Assembly (NCBI GenBank): GCA_022710725.1
Contig: JAKLGK010000004.1
Location: 372,001-436,000 of the forward strand
Direction of reading: 5' to 3'
Source of the DNA: Verrucomicrobiota bacterium
GTDB lineage: Bacteria > Verrucomicrobiota > Kiritimatiellia > CAIQIC01 > JAGNIJ01
DNA: 64,000 nucleotides
The notes below the pieces were generated by a model. That model was not told the DNA's origin and ran no database searches. It was given only the letters and a program-made list of their open reading frames with translations. The position numbers were made by a program, and so were the translations under genes. How positions within the stretch are numbered: the stretch's first letter is position 1; each line of letters starts with the position of its first letter. This document shows, piece after piece, positions 17,835-26,770 of this stretch.

Positions 17835-19211
17835 ATGGCAGAAATCTTGCTCGACGCCGCACCCCGCAAGGCCCGCGAACTGTACGAGAAGGCCATGGCC
17901 GCCATGGAGCGCGGCAACCTGGACTACGCGATGGACATGTTCACCTCCGCGCTCGAGATCGAGCCGCGGCTGCTCCGGGCGCGCAAGTTCCTGCGCGCGG
18001 CGGCCGTCAAGAAGTTCAAGGACGCGAAGGGCGGCGCGGTGACCCACGCGATCAGCTCGCTGACGGGGCTGCCGCAGTTGCTCGCGGTGAAGACGCAATT
18101 GGCCAAGAAGCCCGCCGAGGCGCTGAAGAGCGCGGAAAAGCTGATCCGCAAGGACCCGCTGAACCTGACGTTCGTCAACCTCCTCGCCCAGGCGGCGGTG
18201 GCCGCCGAGATGCCGGAGGTGGCGATCCAGACGCTCGAGATCGCGCGGGACCACTACCCCAAGAACGTCGACATCCTCAAGGACCTGGGGCGGCTCTACA
18301 TCGAGACCAACCAGACCCACGAGGCGCGGACCACCTACGAGACGCTCAACGAGCTGCGCCCGAACGACCCGATGATCATCAAGGCGCTGAAGGACACCGC
18401 CGCGCTGGACACGATGAAGAAGGGCGGCTGGACGGAGGCGGGCTCCTACCGCGACGTGATGAAGGACGCCAAGGAGGCCGTCATCCTCGAGCAGGAATCC
18501 AAGGCGGTCAAGTCGGAGAAGGACATCAGCTCGCTGATCGTCGAGATGCAGGGCAAGGCCGAGCGCGAGCCGGAGAACGTGAACTACAAGCGCCACCTGG
18601 CCGACCTGCTGGCGCGCGCGGACCGCTACGAGGAGGCCCTGGCGGTGCTGACCGAGGCGCACGAGGCCACGGGCAAGACGGACCCGCAGATCGACCGGGC
18701 CTTGAGCGCGCTGCGGCTGCGCCATTTCGACTTCCAGATCGAGGGCCTGCAAAAGGCCGGCGACGCGGCGGGCGCCGGGCAGAAGACCAAGGAGAAGGAT
18801 ACGTTCGTGCTCGAGGACGCCGCCGACCGGGTCAAGCGCTACCCGAACGACCTGCAGTACCGCTACGATCTGGGCGTGATCCTGTTCGAGCGCGAGCGCC
18901 TGAACGAGGCCATCCAGGAGTTCCAGCTGGCGCAGCGCAACCCGCAGCGGCGCATCCGCTCGCTCTACTACCTGGCCATGTGCTTCAAGCAGAAGAACCA
19001 GCTCGACATCGCCATGGAGCAGCTCCAGAAGGCCGCGTCCGAGTTGAGCATCATGGACGACACGAAGAAGGACATCCTCTACGAGATGGGCAGCGTGGCC
19101 GAGCAGATGGGCCGCCGCGAGGAGGCCGCAAAGCACTACAAGGAAATCTACTCGGTCGACATCGGGTACCGGGACGTCGCGGCCAAGATTGAAAAGGCCT
19201 ATTCCTCGTAA
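17835..19211 (+). CDS. TPR-repeat protein
   Basis: A 458-residue protein without a signal peptide or membrane segment. TPR-like helical pairs run from about residue 14 (ELYEKAMAAMERGNLDYAMDMF) to the C-terminus (ILYEMGSVAEQMGRREEAAKHY), interrupted by a charged, lysine-rich stretch at about 190-240. Such proteins act as scaffolds; no partner is evident. A GGAG-type site lies just before the ATG. The next gene's signal-peptide start follows 32 bases after its stop. The specific role is unknown. Confidence 0.85.
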   Translation: MAEILLDAAPRKARELYEKAMAAMERGNLDYAMDMFTSALEIEPRLLRARKFLRAAAVKKFKDAKGGAVTHAISSLTGLPQLLAVKTQLAKKPAEALKSAEKLIRKDPLNLTFVNLLAQAAVAAEMPEVAIQTLEIARDHYPKNVDILKDLGRLYIETNQTHEARTTYETLNELRPNDPMIIKALKDTAALDTMKKGGWTEAGSYRDVMKDAKEAVILEQESKAVKSEKDISSLIVEMQGKAEREPENVNYKRHLADLLARADRYEEALAVLTEAHEATGKTDPQIDRALSALRLRHFDFQIEGLQKAGDAAGAGQKTKEKDTFVLEDAADRVKRYPNDLQYRYDLGVILFERERLNEAIQEFQLAQRNPQRRIRSLYYLAMCFKQKNQLDIAMEQLQKAASELSIMDDTKKDILYEMGSVAEQMGRREEAAKHYKEIYSVDIGYRDVAAKIEKAYSS

Positions 19212-19242
19212 GGGCGCAGCCGCCCGCGCCGCGTTCTTTACC

Positions 19243-20319
19243 GTGAACACGACCAGCCATGCCCGGAAAGCGGCCCGGCGTCCCGCGCGGGCGGGCCTCG
19301 CCGGGTGCCTGCTGCTGCTCGCCTCGTGCGGAAGGGCGCCGGAGCCGCCGCCCCCCGCCCCGCCGGCCGCCGCCGCGGACGAGACGTTCTCCGTGATGAG
19401 CTTCAACCTGCACCTGTACGGGCTGGCGGACCGCACGGGGACGGGCCGGCTCGAGCCGAAGCCCGACGAGGAGCGGGCCGCCGTGGTGGCCGTGATCGCC
19501 CGCGAGCGGCCGGATATCCTGGCGGTGCAGGAGATCGGCGACCCGAGCGTCCTGGCGGAGTTCCGCGACGCGCTGGCCCGGGCGGGGCTCGACTACCCGC
19601 ATGCGGAATACCTGCAGCGCGGGCAATCGGAGTTGAACCTCGCGGTCTTGAGCCGGTTCCCGATCACCGACCGTCAGCCGCACGTCGACGACCAGTACAC
19701 GCTGGGCCAGGCCGAGGTCCTTGTGCTCCGCGGCTTCCTCGACGTGGAAATCGAGGTCGGGCCGGAATACCGCTTCCGGCTGCTCGGGGCGCACTTGAAA
19801 TCCAAGGTGTTCCACGCGCTGGGCCAGACGGAGATGCGCCGCAACGAGGCCCGCCTGCTGAACAAGCACATCCGCGGCTACCTCAAGGACCGGCCCGACA
19901 TCAACCTGCTCGTGGTCGGCGATTTCAACGACACGCCGGCCTCCGCCGCCCTCCGGGAGGTGATGGGAAGCCAGCAGCAGTACGCGCGGGACCTCCGCCC
20001 GCCCGACGAGGTCGGCGACGTGTGGACGTATTTCAGCCCCGGGGACGACAATTACAGCCGGATCGATTACATGCTGGCCAGCGAGGGCATGTGGCCGGAG
20101 ACGGTGGTCGAGCGCACCCGGGCCATCCGCCACCCGCTGGGCGCGCTCGCCTCGGACCATCGCGCGATCCTCGGCGTGTTCCGGGCCCGGGAGTGCGCCC
20201 CGAGCGGTCCGACGGCCCCGGCGCCTAGCGTCGCCGCGGCGGAGGAGCCGGCGGAAACGGCCCCCGTTGCACCCGGTAGTAGCGGTTCCGACCGCCCGTC
20301 ACGCGGTCCTCCACCGTGA
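19243..20319 (+). CDS. lipoprotein endonuclease/exonuclease/phosphatase-family enzyme
   Basis: About 358 residues from GTG at 19243. A lipobox (LLLLASC) near residue 31 predicts a lipid-anchored protein. The EEP fold follows: MSFNLHLYG, AVQEIGDPS (metal Glu), GAHLKSKV, GDFNDTPAS, and SDHRAIL (catalytic His). Members cleave phosphodiesters or phosphoesters of nucleic acids, lipids or sugars; the substrate here is unknown. TTG at 19189 is an alternative start that overlaps the TPR gene. The tail is a low-complexity Ala/Pro stretch that overlaps the convergent lipoprotein gene by 95 bases, so the true functional C-terminus is probably earlier. Confidence 0.82.
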   Translation: MNTTSHARKAARRPARAGLAGCLLLLASCGRAPEPPPPAPPAAAADETFSVMSFNLHLYGLADRTGTGRLEPKPDEERAAVVAVIARERPDILAVQEIGDPSVLAEFRDALARAGLDYPHAEYLQRGQSELNLAVLSRFPITDRQPHVDDQYTLGQAEVLVLRGFLDVEIEVGPEYRFRLLGAHLKSKVFHALGQTEMRRNEARLLNKHIRGYLKDRPDINLLVVGDFNDTPASAALREVMGSQQQYARDLRPPDEVGDVWTYFSPGDDNYSRIDYMLASEGMWPETVVERTRAIRHPLGALASDHRAILGVFRARECAPSGPTAPAPSVAAAEEPAETAPVAPGSSGSDRPSRGPPP

Positions 20320-20575
20320 TCGTCCGCCCGGTTCCGACGAGGTTGATCGCGTTCGGGAGCGGTTGCCAGGGGGGGCGGCGATTCTCGCTGTAGAGGATGG
20401 TGTATTTCTCGCCAGGCTGCGATTCCCAGCTCAACAGCACGCGCTCCTCGGTGCGGACCGCGGTATAGGTCAGCTCGTCGGCGGGGGTTTCGCGGGGGGG
20501 CTCGCTCACGCACCCGGCGCCGAGCAGCGCGCCCAGGAGCGCCGCCCAGGAGGAAACGCGCCGGCCGATCATCAC
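20225..20575 (-). CDS. small lipoprotein consisting of a single exported C-terminal-type module
   Basis: A 116-residue protein with a lipobox (ALLGAGC). After a short linker, residues about 38-108 read YTAVRTEERVLLSWESQPG, then KYTILYSENRRPPW and end near NRYYRVQRG. This is the same layout as the C-terminal modules of the large exported proteins in this window, here almost alone. Starts overlap: GTG at 20575 or ATG at 20572, both touching the stop of the upstream gene, which indicates translational coupling. Function unknown. Confidence 0.7.
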   Translation of the reverse strand: MMIGRRVSSWAALLGALLGAGCVSEPPRETPADELTYTAVRTEERVLLSWESQPGEKYTILYSENRRPPWQPLPNAINLVGTGRTITVEDRVTGGRNRYYRVQRGPFPPAPPPRRR

Positions 20576-21510
20576 TTGACCGGGAGCGGATCGGTGGACG
20601 CCTTCTCCTGCCAGCCCTCGGGGGCAGGCTCGGTCGCCGCGGCCTCATCGGCCTTCTTCTCCGCGCGGCTCTTCCGCCCCTTCTTCGGCTCCTCGCCGGG
20701 CGACGGGATGGACAGGCGCGGCTCCGCAGCCGGCGCCGGCTCCTCGGCCTTGATATCCTCGACCGACGCCGATTCGACTTCCGTGACGATCTCGGCGGGC
20801 GGCACCTCCTCGGCGGCGGGCGCGGCCTTGGCGGGGGGAATCTCTTCCGCGGGCGGCACCACCTCGGCCGGCGGCACGACCGCCGGCCTGGCCGCGGGGG
20901 ACACGGAGCCGGCGGCGGGCCGGCCGCGCCGGTGCTTCGGCAGCGACTGCAGCCGCGGGGTCATTTCATCCTCGTAGCCCTTCTGGTCATACCAGCTCTC
21001 GCTGCGGCGCTCGGCGTTGAGATCCGTCAGGTTCATGTTGTAGCGCGCCGCCATCCACTTCCAGTCCGACGGGGAAAAATCCAGGTGGGCGCCGAGGGCG
21101 TTCACGAGGCCAGCGGGATCGGTCGCGGGCACGGTCAGCGTCTTCGGACACCAGGCCCCGACCGAGCTCACGAGCATCGGGGGCAGCAGGCCCTCGTCGC
21201 CGACGAGGATGGCCTGGCCGGGCGTGATCTGCAGGAACTGGGCCTCGCGGAAGTCCTCCGCGGAGACGTAAACCCATTCCGTGCCGTTCCAGGCGTGCAG
21301 CAGCGGGGTCTTGGTCGTGGCGTCGCCCTGGTAGGACACGAGCACCACGGGCGAGATGGACGCGGCGTCGAACGAGACCTGCAGGACGTTGTACCGCGCC
21401 GGCACCACGAGCAGGGTCAGTTGCCTGGACTTGGGTTCGGCCGCCGGGTAGGCCGGTCCGGCCAGGCTCGCCGCGAGAACGCACAGCGTCACGAATCGGA
21501 TAGCTTTCAT
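20572..21510 (-). CDS. exported protein with Pro/Ala/Glu repeat tail
   Basis: A 312-residue protein with a signal peptide (FVTLCVLAASLAGPAYPA). Residues about 27-180 form a compact domain I do not recognise (LTLLVVPARYNVLQVSFD, then WVYVSAEDFREAQFLQITPG). From about 200 the chain becomes a Pro-Pro-Ala-Glu-rich region with imperfect repeats (VVPPAEVVPPAEEIPPAK) and a basic patch (KKGRKSRAEKKADE). Such tails often span the periplasm or cell wall. It is coupled to the small lipoprotein gene downstream. No enzymatic motif is visible. Confidence 0.7.
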   Translation of the reverse strand: MKAIRFVTLCVLAASLAGPAYPAAEPKSRQLTLLVVPARYNVLQVSFDAASISPVVLVSYQGDATTKTPLLHAWNGTEWVYVSAEDFREAQFLQITPGQAILVGDEGLLPPMLVSSVGAWCPKTLTVPATDPAGLVNALGAHLDFSPSDWKWMAARYNMNLTDLNAERRSESWYDQKGYEDEMTPRLQSLPKHRRGRPAAGSVSPAARPAVVPPAEVVPPAEEIPPAKAAPAAEEVPPAEIVTEVESASVEDIKAEEPAPAAEPRLSIPSPGEEPKKGRKSRAEKKADEAAATEPAPEGWQEKASTDPLPVK

Positions 21511-21603
21511 ACCTCGCCCTCTTTCAGTGAAAGGAACGGAAACAGACTAGCACCCCCCTCCCGAGGAGTGCAAGCCGTAGATGAACCCGCGGCCGTACGG
21601 CGG

Positions 21604-22098
21604 CTATTCGGCCTTGCGCGCCCGGAGCTTGGAATCCAGGAACAGGAGCGCGTTGCCGGCCTCGCCCGCGAGCTTCAGCCAGTCCACGATCTCCTGGGCG
21701 TTGGCCTCCTCCTCGACCTGCTCGTCCACGAACCAGCGCAGGAAGCTGCCCGTCGCATGGTCCTTCTCCGCTAGCGCGAGGTCCGCCAGGGCGTTGATGC
21801 TGGCGGTGACGGTTTTCTCGTGCTTGAGCGTCTCCTCGAACATGGCCTTCGGCGACTTGAACTCCACGGGCGGCTGGTCGATCGCGGCGAGCTTGACGCG
21901 CGCGCCCTGCTCGCCCAGGTAATCGAAAAACTTCATCGCGTGCTCGTTTTCCTCGGCGGCCTGGACCTTGAACCAGTTGGCGAACCCCTTCAGCCCCAGG
22001 GCCTCCGCCTGCGCCGACATCGCCAGGTACAGATAGGACGAGTACAGCTCCTTGTTGATCTGCTCGTTGATCGCCTTCGTCATTTTACCGCTGATCAT
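21604..22098 (-). CDS. ftnA: ferritin (FtnA-type iron storage protein)
   Basis: A 164-residue non-haem ferritin. The four-helix pattern and di-iron ligands are present: ELYSSYLYLAMSAQ, then AAEENEHAMKFF with the E-x2-H motif, a central glutamate near FEETLKHE, and QVEEEANAQEI. It oxidises and stores iron in the cytoplasm. ATG at 22098 lies seven bases after GGAGG; the ATG at 22104 is too close to it. It is divergent from the thiol peroxidase gene, which fits an oxidative-stress pair. Confidence 0.95.
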   Translation of the reverse strand: MISGKMTKAINEQINKELYSSYLYLAMSAQAEALGLKGFANWFKVQAAEENEHAMKFFDYLGEQGARVKLAAIDQPPVEFKSPKAMFEETLKHEKTVTASINALADLALAEKDHATGSFLRWFVDEQVEEEANAQEIVDWLKLAGEAGNALLFLDSKLRARKAE

Positions 22099-22243
22099 GT
22101 TCATTCCTCCGTGATGGGATTGCCCGTTTGAATTTCAATCATACCTCATGATCGCCCCCCGCGCCAGATGGAACCTGTTTTTTTCGCGCGCCGGGTTGCG
22201 CCGGGGCCGATCGGCGTTATATTGGCGGAAAACGGAGGGATCC

Positions 22244-22747
22244 ATGGCTACCATCACCTTGAAGGGCGCGGCGATTCATACGGCGGGCGAACTGCCCAGG
22301 CCGGGCGCGAAGGCGCCGGGATTCAAGCTCACCGGGGCGGATCTGGCCGACGTCGGGCTGGACCAATTCGCGGGCAAGAAAAAGATCCTGAACATCGTGC
22401 CGAGCCTGGACACCGGCGTTTGCGCGACGTCGGCGCAGAAGTTCAGCCAGGAAGTCTCGAAGCTGGGCGGCGTGGCGCTGCTGAATATTTCCGCGGATCT
22501 GCCGTTCGCGGCGGCGCGCTTCTGCGAGAGCCACTCGCTGAAAAACGTCGTGACGCTGTCCACCTTCCGCTCCCCGGCCTTCGGCCAGGACTACGGCGTG
22601 GCCATCGTGGACGGCCCGCTGGCCGGGCTGATGAGCCGCGCGGTGCTGGTCCTGGACGCGCAGGACCGCGTGATCCACGCCCAGCAGGTGCCGGAGATCG
22701 TCCAGGAGCCGGATTACGCGGCGGTGCTCAACGCCGTAAAGAAATAA
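22244..22747 (+). CDS. tpx: thiol peroxidase (Tpx, atypical 2-Cys peroxiredoxin)
   Basis: A 167-residue protein of full Tpx length. The peroxidatic Cys60 lies in [14 protein letters not shown] and the resolving Cys94 in ARFCESHSL, the Tpx spacing. It reduces hydroperoxides using thioredoxin. The ATG at 22244 has a GGAGGG site just upstream and the first residues MATITLKG match other Tpx proteins. A TTGCGC-16-TATATT promoter-like pair lies before it, with the ferritin gene divergent. Confidence 0.95.
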   Translation: MATITLKGAAIHTAGELPRPGAKAPGFKLTGADLADVGLDQFAGKKKILNIVPSLDTGVCATSAQKFSQEVSKLGGVALLNISADLPFAAARFCESHSLKNVVTLSTFRSPAFGQDYGVAIVDGPLAGLMSRAVLVLDAQDRVIHAQQVPEIVQEPDYAAVLNAVKK

Positions 22748-22757
22748 GAGGTACGCG

Positions 22758-23177
22758 TCAGCGGCCCTGGAGAATGGCCAGCGCCCGCTCGGTATGGTCC
22801 ACGCGCACGATGACCAGGCCGCGATCCACGTTGGGGCCGCCGGCGCAGTAGGCGTATTCCAGGTTGATCTTCGCCTCGGCGAGGCGGCGCGTCACCTCGC
22901 CCAGGGCGCCGGGGACGTTCGCGAGTTCCAGCAGGAGGACCTCCCGCTCCATCACCAGTTCATCGGCTTCCCGCAGCGCCTTCAGGGCGGCATCGGGCTG
23001 GTCCACCACCATGCGCACGTAGCCGTGCCCGATGCCCTCGGCAAGGGACAACGCGTAGATGTTCACGCCGTGCCGGCCGAGCAGGGCGGCAATCCCCGAG
23101 AGCGTGCCGGGCTCGTCGTCGAGGAACACGGCGATCTGCCGGCCTTTCCGGACGCTGTGCAGTGCGGGTGTGCTCAT
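22758..23177 (-). CDS. tandem ACT-domain protein
   Basis: A 139-residue protein made of two ACT units (IAVFLDDEPGTLSGIAALLG at about 14, and LLLELANVPGALGEVTRRLA at about 80). ACT domains bind amino acids and control metabolic enzymes. It begins 9 bases after the stop of dapL on the same strand, so it is very likely co-transcribed and may respond to lysine or a related amino acid. No catalytic domain is attached. It is convergent with tpx. Confidence 0.88.
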   Translation of the reverse strand: MSTPALHSVRKGRQIAVFLDDEPGTLSGIAALLGRHGVNIYALSLAEGIGHGYVRMVVDQPDAALKALREADELVMEREVLLLELANVPGALGEVTRRLAEAKINLEYAYCAGGPNVDRGLVIVRVDHTERALAILQGR

Positions 23178-23186
23178 GTAGGCCTT

Positions 23187-24410
23187 TCAGAATTGCAGGG
23201 CCGCCGCGGCCAGCCGTTTTTCCAGTTCCGCGATCACGCGCTTGTCGTCCGCGTCGCCCCGCGACTCGAACGTCGCCGAGAACCGCAGGAACGCCCCGAC
23301 GTCGTCCCACGGCACCGTGGACACCGAATGCTCGCGCAGCAGGTATTGCGACGCGTCCTCGGCCGTCTTGAAACCCAGTTTCCCGCCGGCCTTCGGCGCG
23401 GGGACGTACAGGTAGAACGTCCCGCCCGGCATCTCGGCGTCGAAGCCCGCGCGCCGCAGCGCCGCGACGAGCAGCTTCAGCCTCTTCTCGTAGTGCGCGC
23501 GGATCGCCTCGGAGAGCTGCCGGTCCGCGATCCCGGCGCAGGCGGCGTGCTGGATGGCCTTGAACTGGCCCGAGTCCGTGTTGTCCTTGACCTCGGCGAA
23601 GGCCTTCACGGCGCCGGCGGCGCCCGCGACGAAGCCCAGCCGCCAGCCGGTCATGTTGTAGCTCTTGCTCATCGAGTGCAGCTCGACCGCGACCTCCCTG
23701 CCGCCCGGCCGGCCGAGGATCGAGAGCCGCGGCCGCCCGTAGATCAGCGTCGCGTAGGCCGCGTCCTGTACGACCAGGATGTTGTGCTTCGCGGCAAACG
23801 CGATGAGCTCGTCGAAGAACGCCTCCGTCGCCGCCGTGCCGGTCGGGTTGTTCGGGTAGTTGACGTAGAGCAGCTTGGCGCGCTTCGCGACCGCGGGCTT
23901 GATCTTCTTGAGGTCCGGGAAGAAGCCGTTGGACCGCTCGAGCGGGAGTTTCACGATTTCCGCGACGAGGTACTTCGCGTGCGTGGCCATCACGGGATAG
24001 CCGGGCACGGTGGTCATGACGACGTCGCCGGGATTGACGAAGCAGAGCGGCAGCATGGCCAGCGCGGGCTTCGAGCCGATGCTGTGGTTGACCTCGGTGT
24101 CCGGGTTCAGGCCCTTGACGCCGAAAAACGTCTCCATGTACCGGCAGGCGGCGAGCCGGAACTCGCGGATGCCGTTGTCGGCGTAGCCGCGGTTCGCGGG
24201 ATCGTCCACGGCCTTCTTCAGGGCCTCGCGGATCGGGAACGGCGCGAGCTGGTCCGGCTCCCCCACCCCGAAGTCCAGCAGTTCGACCTGCGGGCGCGCC
24301 TTCAGCGCGGCGGCCTTGGCGCGCTTGATCTTCTCGAATTTATAGATCTCGGTGCCCAGCCCGAATTGCGCACCGCCGATCCGCTCGGCGTACAGTTTCT
24401 GCAAGTCCAT
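23187..24410 (-). CDS. dapL: LL-diaminopimelate aminotransferase
   Basis: A 407-residue fold-type I PLP aminotransferase. Visible features: GVGEPDQLAPF, YADNGIREFR, the tyrosine/asparagine region YVNYPNNPTG, and the PLP lysine in SMSKSYNMTGWRLGF. The order and spacing match DapL, which makes LL-2,6-diaminopimelate from tetrahydrodipicolinate in one step, as in plants, chlamydiae and other PVC bacteria. It supplies lysine and peptidoglycan. The ACT-domain gene follows directly. A bias toward another class I aminotransferase cannot be fully excluded. Confidence 0.88.
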   Translation of the reverse strand: MDLQKLYAERIGGAQFGLGTEIYKFEKIKRAKAAALKARPQVELLDFGVGEPDQLAPFPIREALKKAVDDPANRGYADNGIREFRLAACRYMETFFGVKGLNPDTEVNHSIGSKPALAMLPLCFVNPGDVVMTTVPGYPVMATHAKYLVAEIVKLPLERSNGFFPDLKKIKPAVAKRAKLLYVNYPNNPTGTAATEAFFDELIAFAAKHNILVVQDAAYATLIYGRPRLSILGRPGGREVAVELHSMSKSYNMTGWRLGFVAGAAGAVKAFAEVKDNTDSGQFKAIQHAACAGIADRQLSEAIRAHYEKRLKLLVAALRRAGFDAEMPGGTFYLYVPAPKAGGKLGFKTAEDASQYLLREHSVSTVPWDDVGAFLRFSATFESRGDADDKRVIAELEKRLAAAALQF

Positions 24411-24488
24411 CCTCGTCTCCTTCCGGCGGCGAAATTCCGCGCGTACATAGCATATCGGCGCGCCACCTGCACGGAGAAATGCGGGCGC

Positions 24489-26648
24489 TCACCGCCCGGG
24501 CGGCGCCAGGGGCGAAGCCTGGACCCGGAAGAACGCCGCCGTCCCGGCCCCCAACCCCGCCCACTCGTTGGTCCGCGCGGGCCAGGCGCCGGGCGCCGAC
24601 GTCCACGCCGGCGCCGCCAGCGAGGCGGCGGACTGGAGCGTGAAGGCATAACCCGGCCCGAGATCGGCCCAGGTCAGCCCGGCGGACGGCGCGAACCGGA
24701 CCCGGAACGCGGCCAGGTGGCTCTTAATGAGACCGGCCAGTTCCGCGCGCGCCGCCTCCCAGTCGTCCGGGTTCACGGACCAGCTGATATCCGTGCGGCA
24801 CCAAGTCGGGTCGTTGATATCCGCGACGCCGTATTCCCAGCAGACCTTCGGGACCATCCGCTGCACGATCTGCGCCGTCTGCGTCGGGTTCATCCGCGCG
24901 GCCATGGCGAGGTAGTCCGCGTCCTGGAGCCCGCGCCGCCAGAGCTTCAGGCGCAGGCTCGCGAACGGGCCGGGCACGCCGTACGAATCCTCCGGGTAGA
25001 CGCGGTCCGTGCCGGGGTAGAACAGCACGCCGTCGCCATTGCTGTGGTTCCAGCCGGTTTCGCCCAGCACGTCGTTGGTCTCCGAGCTGTCGCCGTAGGT
25101 CGCCGCAGATTGGAGCACGCGGGTCTCGCCCGCGCCGGCCTGGAAGTTGTTGTAGTAGGTGGACTCCCAGAAGAACCAGCGGTCCACGCGCTTCTTGTGC
25201 TGCGCCCACGCCAGCGCCCGCAGCGCGATCCCGTCGTCCTCGGTGGCGAAGGAGCCGGTCGCCGGCCGGACGCCGTTGTAGAGATACAGCCGCCGCGACG
25301 GATTGGTCGCCAGGCCTGTCGCCGCGGTTTCCCAGTCGTTGCTGATGCCCATGGTGATGATGGCCGCCGGAATATCCAGCGAGGGCACATGCGCCACGGC
25401 GTCCGGCAAGGAGAGCGTGGCCATGGAGAAGAGATTCGAGCCCGGCCCGGGGTTGGCGTCCATCCACGAGGCCCATTGCTCGATCTGCGGATAGTCGGAC
25501 GACTCGTCGACCAGATAGAGGAAGGCCTCGGTCCCCGGGGCGTTGGTCGCGAGCCAGCCGGCCCACGCGTCGGTGTGAGCCCACATGCCGGTCTGCCCCT
25601 CGTCCTGCCAGCCCCACGTGCCGTACGTGCCGATGGAAAACACGCCATTGGGCGCGCCCTCGCCCGGGCCCGCGTACCCGTGAGCCGGCGTGAACAGTTC
25701 TCCGGTCAGGCGTGGAAGCCAGCCCGGCCGCGGCGCGTCATCGGGCCACACCTCGGGGCCGTCGTTCGCGTCGATCAGCGATATCCTGTGCCGGTGCGCG
25801 AGCAGGAAGTGGCGGTCGCGAATCTCGCCGGACAGGGCGGCATTGGTCGTGCCCTCGTTCGGCCAGGGCTCGTCCAAGTAGCGCACGTTGAGATCGCGGT
25901 AGCCAAGGTATACCATCGTGCGGGCGGCGGGCTCGTCCGGCAGCGCGAAATCCAGGACGCGCAGCGAAACCGGCACCGCCTGGGTTGCGCCGCCCTGGGC
26001 CACGAGCGCCGCGCCGGTGTACGCGCCCGCCGGGGTTGTCTTCGGGATGTACACGTCCGCCCACAGGACCTGGCTCTCGCCGGCGGCGACGTCGAACCGC
26101 GGCACGAGTTCCATCGGCACGGCGATATCGGGGTAGAACTGGTCGTGGTCGGGGCGGTTCGTCCAGTACCCCTCGCCTTCCCCCTCGCCGGTCCAGGGCC
26201 GCCGCAGCCGCTGCGGGATGTGCCGCTCGTCGTAGGTCTCGTAGGCCATCTGGCTCAAGCCCTGGATCTGGAGATAACGGAGGTAAAACAGCTCGATCTC
26301 GCGATTCGTCCAGGCGAACAGGCCGTCGAGGGGCGCGGGCGCGGCGCGCAGGCGGTAGTCGCCGCGGTTCAGGTCGGTCAGGACCACGGACACGTTCGTC
26401 GCGGCGGCGGACGCGGCTTCCAGGATCAGCGCGAAGCCGAGCACTTCGTTGCGCGCGCCGAAAAGACGGACGGACGAGCCGTCCCACAGGCTGTTGGTGA
26501 CGGAGCCGGGATTCGCCGAGGCCCGGCATTCCGAGCGCGCGACCTTGTCGCCGCCGTCGTTGGCCCAGATCGCCGTCAGTTGGGCCTGCCCCGCCGCGGC
26601 CGACAGGAGCAGAAACCCGAAGATTGCCGCGCGACGCCGAAAGGCCAT
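24489..26648 (-). CDS. exported DUF4091 glycosidase-like protein
   Basis: A 719-residue protein with a signal peptide ([16 protein letters not shown]). Residues about 25-230 form beta-rich domains ([10 protein letters not shown] near the start), and about 240-560 a barrel-like region with [13 protein letters not shown] and [15 protein letters not shown], characteristic of DUF4091 proteins that often sit with glycoside hydrolases. The C-terminal module ends [18 protein letters not shown] at 26648 is chosen because the signal peptide starts there; further 5' extension would run through the V-ATPase genes. The substrate is unknown. Confidence 0.75.
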   Translation of the reverse strand: MAFRRRAAIFGFLLLSAAAGQAQLTAIWANDGGDKVARSECRASANPGSVTNSLWDGSSVRLFGARNEVLGFALILEAASAAATNVSVVLTDLNRGDYRLRAAPAPLDGLFAWTNREIELFYLRYLQIQGLSQMAYETYDERHIPQRLRRPWTGEGEGEGYWTNRPDHDQFYPDIAVPMELVPRFDVAAGESQVLWADVYIPKTTPAGAYTGAALVAQGGATQAVPVSLRVLDFALPDEPAARTMVYLGYRDLNVRYLDEPWPNEGTTNAALSGEIRDRHFLLAHRHRISLIDANDGPEVWPDDAPRPGWLPRLTGELFTPAHGYAGPGEGAPNGVFSIGTYGTWGWQDEGQTGMWAHTDAWAGWLATNAPGTEAFLYLVDESSDYPQIEQWASWMDANPGPGSNLFSMATLSLPDAVAHVPSLDIPAAIITMGISNDWETAATGLATNPSRRLYLYNGVRPATGSFATEDDGIALRALAWAQHKKRVDRWFFWESTYYNNFQAGAGETRVLQSAATYGDSSETNDVLGETGWNHSNGDGVLFYPGTDRVYPEDSYGVPGPFASLRLKLWRRGLQDADYLAMAARMNPTQTAQIVQRMVPKVCWEYGVADINDPTWCRTDISWSVNPDDWEAARAELAGLIKSHLAAFRVRFAPSAGLTWADLGPGYAFTLQSAASLAAPAWTSAPGAWPARTNEWAGLGAGTAAFFRVQASPLAPPGR

Positions 26649-26718
26649 GGATCGCCTCCGGGGAATAGATACCCGGCGTGCGCGGAAAACGGAATACCGG
26701 GGAGAAGGGAGCAGGTTT

Positions 26719-26766
26719 CGGTGTTCGGGAAATGGGTCATCCCGAACACCGGAACCCGAACACCGG
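26719..26766 (-). terminator. TGTTCGG-type hairpin repeat after the V-ATPase operon
   Basis: A perfect 12-bp stem (CGGTGTTCGGGA / TCCCGAACACCG) with a 9-base loop is followed by a third partial arm CCCGAACACCGG at 26755-26766. It starts directly downstream of the last V-ATPase stop and precedes the DUF4091 gene. A shorter TGTTCGGTGTTC stretch occurs at 32909-32920. Position suggests a terminator; composition suggests a dispersed hairpin element. Both readings can be true. Confidence 0.55.
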
Positions 26767-26770
26767 AACC

